9,696 nt of DNA. Origin: an uncultured Lachnospiraceae bacterium (GTDB lineage: Bacteria > Bacillota > Clostridia > Lachnospirales > Lachnospiraceae). The position numbers and the translations under genes are program-made. The DNA lies in assembly GCA_900551235.1 (NCBI GenBank), contig URUU01000059.1, positions 1 to 9,696 of the forward strand, read 5' to 3'. Below are positions 6,200-9,696 of the stretch, piece after piece (position 1 is the stretch's first letter; each line of letters opens with the position of its first letter). The notes below the pieces were generated by a model that was not told the DNA's origin, made no database searches, and was given only the letters and a program-made list of their open reading frames with translations.

Positions 6200-6224
6200 G
6201 CTTTCCTCCTGTTACGTGGTATTC
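6172..6224 (-). terminator. Long inverted repeat, possible ribU terminator or Nudix leader hairpin
   Basis: GAATACCACGTAAC (6172-6185) and GTTACGTGGTATTC (6211-6224) form a perfect 14-bp inverted repeat with a 25-nt interval. Within the interval GGAAAG and CTTTTC can extend the stem by about 6 bp including a G-U pair. It begins 33 bp after the ribU stop. On the minus strand the stem is followed by TTCTTTCAC, U-rich but interrupted. A terminator for ribU is the simplest reading, but the poor U-tract leaves open an RNA leader structure or a protein-binding dyad. Confidence 0.5.
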
Positions 6225-6257
6225 GTTTTGAGTTATACGATATTCACTTTTTCTGTA

Positions 6258-6893
6258 CTAAAACTGTGTTCCGTGAAGGATCGGGCTTACATGCTTATAA
6301 AGCAGGAAGGTGATCACACCGACGATCAGTCCTTTTAACAGGTTGAATGGTGCTACTGCCAGAACAACAAAAGTGAGCAGGCTGTCGATTGCCGGATTCA
6401 CTGCCGTTCCCATGGCAACCAGTGCATCGACCGGCATACCAAATGCCTTTCCGTATGCCGGAAGCAGCACAAAAGCATTTAAGAAGCATCCGATAAATGC
6501 CATAAACAGCGTACCAATGATCATTCCGACCACTGCACTTTTTTTGCTTTTCTTTTTCTGGTAGATCAAACCTGCCGGTACGATCATGGCACAGCCGACC
6601 AGAAAGTTTGCAAAATCTCCGACACCTGCAGTCGATGAGCCTTTAAAAAGCATATGCAGCACAACTTTGATCAGTTCGATAAACATACCGGCAACCGGTC
6701 CCATTGCAAAAGTACCGATCAGAACCGGAATCTCGCTTAAGTCAATCTTATAGAAAGAAGGTGCAAAGAAAAGCGGCATTTCAAACATCATCAGAACGAC
6801 GGAAACCGCCCCTAACATACCGATCTGTACCAAATTTCTTAAGTTGCTTCTTTCCGCAGTGTTGTTTACTGCATTTGTTCCTGAACTGTTCAT
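6258..6893 (-). CDS. ribU: Riboflavin ECF transporter substrate-binding subunit
   Basis: RibU is the membrane S component that binds riboflavin and works with the shared ECF module (EcfT and two ATPases, not encoded here) to import it. The 211-residue product is very hydrophobic, with about six predicted helices starting near residue 20 after a polar N-terminus. Typical blocks are FYKIDLSEIPVLIGTFAMGP (47-66) and GSSTAGVGDFANFLVG (85-100), with LLPAYG and the basic KKKSKK loop further on. The FMN riboswitch directly upstream makes flavin transport the clear assignment. The ATG at 6893 has AAGGAG ten bases upstream. An ATG nearer that site opens only a 3-codon frame ending in the TGA that overlaps this start. 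Confidence 0.93.
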   Translation of the reverse strand: MNSSGTNAVNNTAERSNLRNLVQIGMLGAVSVVLMMFEMPLFFAPSFYKIDLSEIPVLIGTFAMGPVAGMFIELIKVVLHMLFKGSSTAGVGDFANFLVGCAMIVPAGLIYQKKKSKKSAVVGMIIGTLFMAFIGCFLNAFVLLPAYGKAFGMPVDALVAMGTAVNPAIDSLLTFVVLAVAPFNLLKGLIVGVITFLLYKHVSPILHGTQF

Positions 6894-6986
6894 ACGTCCA
6901 TCTCTCCTTTTTGAATTTGATTCACAGGAAGATCTTCGTTTGATACGATGTGTTTTGTCTTAATAGGAACTTTTTCCAAGTAAGAT

Positions 6987-7020
6987 AAAAAGCCCTGAAT
7001 CTGAACTACAGACTCAGGGC
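6987..7020 (-). terminator. Rho-independent terminator of the FMN riboswitch
   Basis: On the minus strand GCCCTGAGTCTG (7020-7009) pairs along all 12 positions with CAGATTCAGGGC (7003-6992), including one G-U, across a 5-nt loop. TTTTT (6991-6987) follows. It lies about 20 nt after the aptamer and about 95 nt before ribU. It is therefore the expected expression platform: FMN binding should favour this hairpin and switch ribU off. Confidence 0.9.
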
Positions 7021-7041
7021 ATATGATATACCATCGTATGT

Positions 7042-7150
7042 TCTTCTCTCATCCAGACTTTAACTGTCGGTCATGGAATTTCACCATATCAGCCGCTTAC
7101 GCGGGTCGCGGACTATACCGCCGGTGGGGAATTACGCCCCGCCCCGAAGA
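7042..7150 (-). promoter_or_regulatory. FMN riboswitch (RFN element) controlling ribU
   Basis: The minus-strand RNA starts with UCUUCGGGGC (7150-7141). It continues with the conserved AUUCCCCACCGGCGGU, then UGGUGAAAUUCCA, CCGACAGU and AGUCUGGAUGAGAGAAG. P1 closes by pairing of UCUUC (7150-7146) with GAAGA (7046-7042). These are the hallmark blocks of the FMN aptamer in their standard order. FMN binding is expected to let the terminator just downstream form, reducing riboflavin uptake when flavin is plentiful. Confidence 0.96.
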
Positions 7151-7165
7151 TTTCTGCTATCTATG

Positions 7166-7193
7166 ATTATAAGATAATTTCTTCTTTTGTCAA
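7166..7193 (-). promoter_or_regulatory. Consensus promoter for the riboswitch-ribU transcript
   Basis: Both boxes are perfect on the minus strand: -35 TTGACA (7193-7188) and -10 TATAAT (7171-7166), separated by 16 nt. The start is expected near 7159, a few bases before the FMN aptamer. Such a strong promoter suits a gene whose output is set by riboswitch termination. It begins only 17 bp after the tex stop codon, and no tex terminator is visible in between. Confidence 0.9.
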
Positions 7194-7210
7194 TCATTTC
7201 CTGAAAACTT

Positions 7211-9361
7211 TTACAGTTTCATGGACAGGGAAATCCTCTTTTTTTTCAGGTCGATACCAATAACTTTCACATCAATAATATCGCCTACTTTTACGACATC
7301 CAGCGGATGTTTCACAAATTTTTTGCTGCTCATTTCAGAGATGTGTACCAGGCCGTCCTGATGTACACCGATATCTACAAATGCTCCAAAATCAATGACG
7401 TTTCGAACGGTTCCTTTAAGTACCATTCCTTCTTTTAAGTCTTCCATCGCAAGGACATCGCTTCGAAGGATTGGTTTGGGCATTTCATCCCGCGGATCAC
7501 GGCCCGGTTTTTCCAGTTCTTCCGTAATGTCACGCAGCGTCGGTTCGCCGATTTCCAGCTCTTCTGCCATTTTTCTGTAATCTCTGATCTTTCTGGAAAT
7601 TCCGCTTAAATTGCCATCTGTGATGTCTTCTTTTGTATAACCGAGACGTTCTAAAAGTTTACCTGCTGCCGCATAGCTCTCCGGATGCACACTGGTGCAG
7701 TCCAGCGGATTCTCTCCGCCGCGGATCCTTAAGAATCCGGCACACTGTTCAAAGGCCTTCGGTCCTAATTTTGTAACTTTTAAAAGTTCTTTTCTGTTCT
7801 GGAAGCTGCCGTTTTCTTCACGGTATGCAACGATATTTTTCGCGATCACTTTGGAAATACCGGAAACATAAGCAAGCAGGGATGCGGATGCGGTATTTAA
7901 ATTTACACCGACACGGTTTACGCAGTCTTCTACGACTCCCTCCAGTGCTTCACCCAGTTTTTTCTGGTTCATGTCATGCTGATACTGTCCGACTCCGATG
8001 GATTTCGGCTCAATTTTTACCAGCTCTGCCAGCGGATCCTGGATTCTTCTGGCAATAGACGCTGCACTTCTCTGACCTACGTCAAAATTCGGAAATTCTT
8101 CTGTTGCCAGCTTGCTCGCAGAATAAACAGAAGCACCGGCTTCATTTACGATCACATACTGTACTTTTTCCGGAATCTCATGGAAAAGTTCTACGATCAC
8201 CTGCTCGGATTCTCTGGACGCGGTTCCATTTCCAACAGAAAAGAGGGTGATGTGATACTTGCGGATCCATTCTTTTAATTTTTCTTTTGCCGCCTGGATC
8301 TTCTTTTCATTGGTCGGTGCCGTCGGGTAAATGACAGTCGTATCCAGCACTTTTCCAGTCTCATCAACAACAGCCAGCTTACAGCCGGTACGGAACGCCG
8401 GATCCCAGCCAAGTACAACCTGCCCGGCAATCGGCGGCTGCATCAGAAGCTGCTCCAGATTCTTGCCAAAAACCTGGATTGCAGCGTCTTCCGCCTGTTC
8501 TGTCAGTGCATTGCGGATCTCACGTTCTACTGCCGGGGCGATCAGTCTTCGATAGCCATCCTCGATCACTTTTTCCAGAAATCCCGAAGTCTGCGGATTT
8601 TCACGCACAATGATCTGTTTTCTTAAATAACCCAGAATCCGATCTTCCGGAGCTTCTAATTTTACAGTCAGGAATTTTTCCTTTTCGCCGCGGTTGACCG
8701 CCAGCACACGGTAACCTGCCATCTTTGCAACCGGCTCCTCATACTGATAATACATTTCATAAACAGAAGCTGCTTTCTCATCCTTTGCTTCTGTTACAAT
8801 TTTGCCCTCTTTCTGTGTCAGGCTGCGGATGCGGATACGGTAATTTGCATCATCCGAAATCGTCTCCGCCAGAATATCGCCCGCTCCCTGCAGAGCTTCC
8901 TGCCAGGTATTTACTTCTTTTTCCGGATCAACATACGCACTTGCTTCCTCTTCCAGTGTTTTCTTTGTCATCTGCAGCAGAATCGTGTTTGCCAGGGGTT
9001 CCAGACCTTTTTCCTTTGCAATCGTAGCTCTCGTTCTTCTCTTTGGGCGGTACGGGCGATACAAATCCTCGACAACAACCAGCGTTTCTGCCGCCTGGAT
9101 TTTTTCTCTCAGCTCATCCGTCATCTTACCCTGTTCCTCGATCGATGCCAGTACCTGCTTCTTTTTGTCTTCCAGATTACGCAGATAAGTCAGACGTTCC
9201 GAAAGTTTTCGCAGAACCTCGTCATTCAGTGAACCTGTTGCTTCCTTACGATAACGCGAAATAAACGGAATTGTGTTTCCCTCATCGATCAGTTTGACAG
9301 CAGCCACTGCCTGCCATAACTCAATCTTTAATTCCTCCGCAAGACGTTGATTTATATTCAT
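7211..9361 (-). CDS. tex: Tex-type S1 RNA-binding transcription accessory protein
   Basis: Tex (YhgF) is a conserved cytoplasmic nucleic-acid-binding protein that contacts RNA and transcription complexes; its exact role in Clostridia is not settled. I choose the ATG at 9361, with GGAGG five bases upstream, giving 716 residues; an ATG at 9412 would add 17 residues with no ribosome site. Domains in order: helical Tex N-terminus (about 1-310), a YqgF/RNase H-like domain (about 313-440) starting LGWDPAFRTGCKLAVVD, a helix-hairpin-helix region (about 480-550; VNLNTASASLLAYVSGIS), and a C-terminal S1 domain (about 643-716; GTVRNVIDFGAFVDIG). Length and order are complete. It is followed directly by the ribU promoter and appears to be a single-gene unit. 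Confidence 0.95.
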   Translation of the reverse strand: MNINQRLAEELKIELWQAVAAVKLIDEGNTIPFISRYRKEATGSLNDEVLRKLSERLTYLRNLEDKKKQVLASIEEQGKMTDELREKIQAAETLVVVEDLYRPYRPKRRTRATIAKEKGLEPLANTILLQMTKKTLEEEASAYVDPEKEVNTWQEALQGAGDILAETISDDANYRIRIRSLTQKEGKIVTEAKDEKAASVYEMYYQYEEPVAKMAGYRVLAVNRGEKEKFLTVKLEAPEDRILGYLRKQIIVRENPQTSGFLEKVIEDGYRRLIAPAVEREIRNALTEQAEDAAIQVFGKNLEQLLMQPPIAGQVVLGWDPAFRTGCKLAVVDETGKVLDTTVIYPTAPTNEKKIQAAKEKLKEWIRKYHITLFSVGNGTASRESEQVIVELFHEIPEKVQYVIVNEAGASVYSASKLATEEFPNFDVGQRSAASIARRIQDPLAELVKIEPKSIGVGQYQHDMNQKKLGEALEGVVEDCVNRVGVNLNTASASLLAYVSGISKVIAKNIVAYREENGSFQNRKELLKVTKLGPKAFEQCAGFLRIRGGENPLDCTSVHPESYAAAGKLLERLGYTKEDITDGNLSGISRKIRDYRKMAEELEIGEPTLRDITEELEKPGRDPRDEMPKPILRSDVLAMEDLKEGMVLKGTVRNVIDFGAFVDIGVHQDGLVHISEMSSKKFVKHPLDVVKVGDIIDVKVIGIDLKKKRISLSMKL

Positions 9362-9494
9362 ATGTTCCTCCATGATATTCAAAATTTCTGATGCCAATAC
9401 CCGATGCCACATGTGGAGTATTCACAGTCAGCTTTGTGCCGCCTGCAACAGCCGCCCCCTTATGATACACTTGAGTTTCCAATTTGTCTATGGT

Positions 9495-9522
9495 ATTATG
9501 ATGCAAAGTGAAACTGTCACAA
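9495..9522 (-). promoter_or_regulatory. Candidate promoter for tex
   Basis: On the minus strand TTGTGA (9522-9517) and CATAAT (9500-9495) are 16 nt apart, giving a moderate match to consensus. The start would be near 9488, leaving a leader of about 127 nt before the tex ATG. The same -10 region read on the plus strand gives TTGAGT (9471-9476), 17 nt, TATTAT (9494-9499), so the direction is ambiguous. Confidence 0.4.
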
Positions 9523-9587
9523 ATAAAAATTTACGGTGGTTTTAGACTGTGCAAAGGAATCCGAAAACAAAATGGAAGTAACATGAA

Positions 9588-9695
9588 TCAGAACGCCAGA
9601 ACCTTCAGCAAGAAAATCTTCTGACCCCCTGCGTTTTCTGCTCGGTTCGAGCGTTTGTTATCCGCCATTCGCGAAAACTCGCCGCCTTGCGGCTC
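9588..9695 (-). other. Open frame running off the right edge, possible partial gene
   Basis: A minus-strand frame is open from the window edge to a TGA at 9590-9588. Its 35 visible residues end in ADNKRSNRAENAGGQKIFLL and a short hydrophobic tail. An ATG at 9668 lies inside it, without a clear ribosome site. Asparagine, arginine and glycine are frequent, unlike the neighbouring proteins, and no domain is recognised. It could be the C-terminus of an upstream gene, a fragment, or non-coding sequence; the plus strand also has an open frame here from 9626 onward. Confidence 0.2.
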
Positions 9696-9696
9696 A

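Larger units (their letters stand above)
9362..9696. other. 335-bp region upstream of tex without a confident gene
   Basis: Next to tex are a 7-bp direct repeat GATGCCA (9390-9396 and 9403-9409), a 10-bp palindrome CCACATGTGG (9407-9416) and a possible tex promoter (9522-9495). Beyond about 9590 the sequence becomes GC-richer, with small stems such as GCTCG/CGAGC (9640-9652) and GCCGC/GCGGC (9681-9693). Open frames reach the window edge on both strands there, but none has a recognisable domain. A minus-strand frame starting at TTG 9506 overlaps the tex start, has no ribosome site and is not supported. The distal part could be the border of a neighbouring gene or mobile element. Confidence 0.5.

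Noticed and set aside
9321..9506. Minus-strand frame of 61 codons starting at TTG and overlapping the tex start
   Set aside because: It has no ribosome site, uses a TTG start, overlaps tex in another frame and covers the likely tex promoter and leader. The composition does not suggest a real protein.
9588..9625. TGA at 9623-9625 read as selenocysteine joining the plus-strand frames
   Set aside because: No SECIS-like hairpin or selenoprotein family match was seen. A short chance frame or a broken gene explains it more simply.
9640..9652. GGTTCGAGC in the right edge as the T-loop of a tRNA
   Set aside because: No acceptor stem, D-arm or anticodon arm can be built around it; it only forms a 5-bp stem with a 3-nt loop.

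Overview
This window looks like a chromosomal housekeeping segment from a low-GC Gram-positive bacterium, most likely a Lachnospiraceae-type member of the Clostridia. The case rests on an FMN riboswitch upstream of an ECF riboflavin transporter gene, a Tex-type S1 protein, a tsaE-tsaB-rimI cluster, strong AGGAGG-type ribosome binding sites, GTG starts and AT-rich spacers. The genus is not resolved. Every convincing gene lies on the minus strand, so transcription runs from high to low coordinates.

Reading in the direction of transcription, the right end (9362-9696) has no confident gene. It holds a possible promoter for tex, short repeats, and a GC-richer stretch that may be the edge of something else, possibly a mobile element. 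Next come tex (9361-7211), then a promoter with perfect consensus boxes, an FMN riboswitch, a rho-independent terminator and ribU (6893-6258). After a long inverted repeat comes a Nudix hydrolase, probably ADP-ribose pyrophosphatase-like (6107-5499). A near-consensus extended -10 promoter overlaps its stop codon.

That promoter starts a compact operon: a YcxB-like membrane protein, tsaE, tsaB and rimI, joined by overlaps of 4 and 8 bp and one 9-bp gap. A probable terminator begins at the rimI stop codon. Then follow a small CxxC/CxxC protein, RNase Z (rnz), tsaD and ispD, with tsaD and ispD directly abutting. At the left end is a tRNA-Ser(UGA) gene, cut by the window edge, with its own strong promoter and A-tracts in the UP-element position.

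Functionally the left two thirds is rich in tRNA biology. TsaB, TsaD and TsaE are three of the four proteins that make the t6A37 modification (TsaC/TsaC2 is not here), RNase Z matures tRNA 3' ends, and a tRNA gene adjoins. RimI acetylates ribosomal protein S18, and IspD belongs to the MEP isoprenoid pathway. No CRISPR array, intact transposase, phage gene or clearly novel system was found. The less explained items are the hairpin and short reading frames before the Nudix gene, the structured leader of the ycxB-tsaE operon, the small zinc-ribbon-like protein, and the unassigned right edge.
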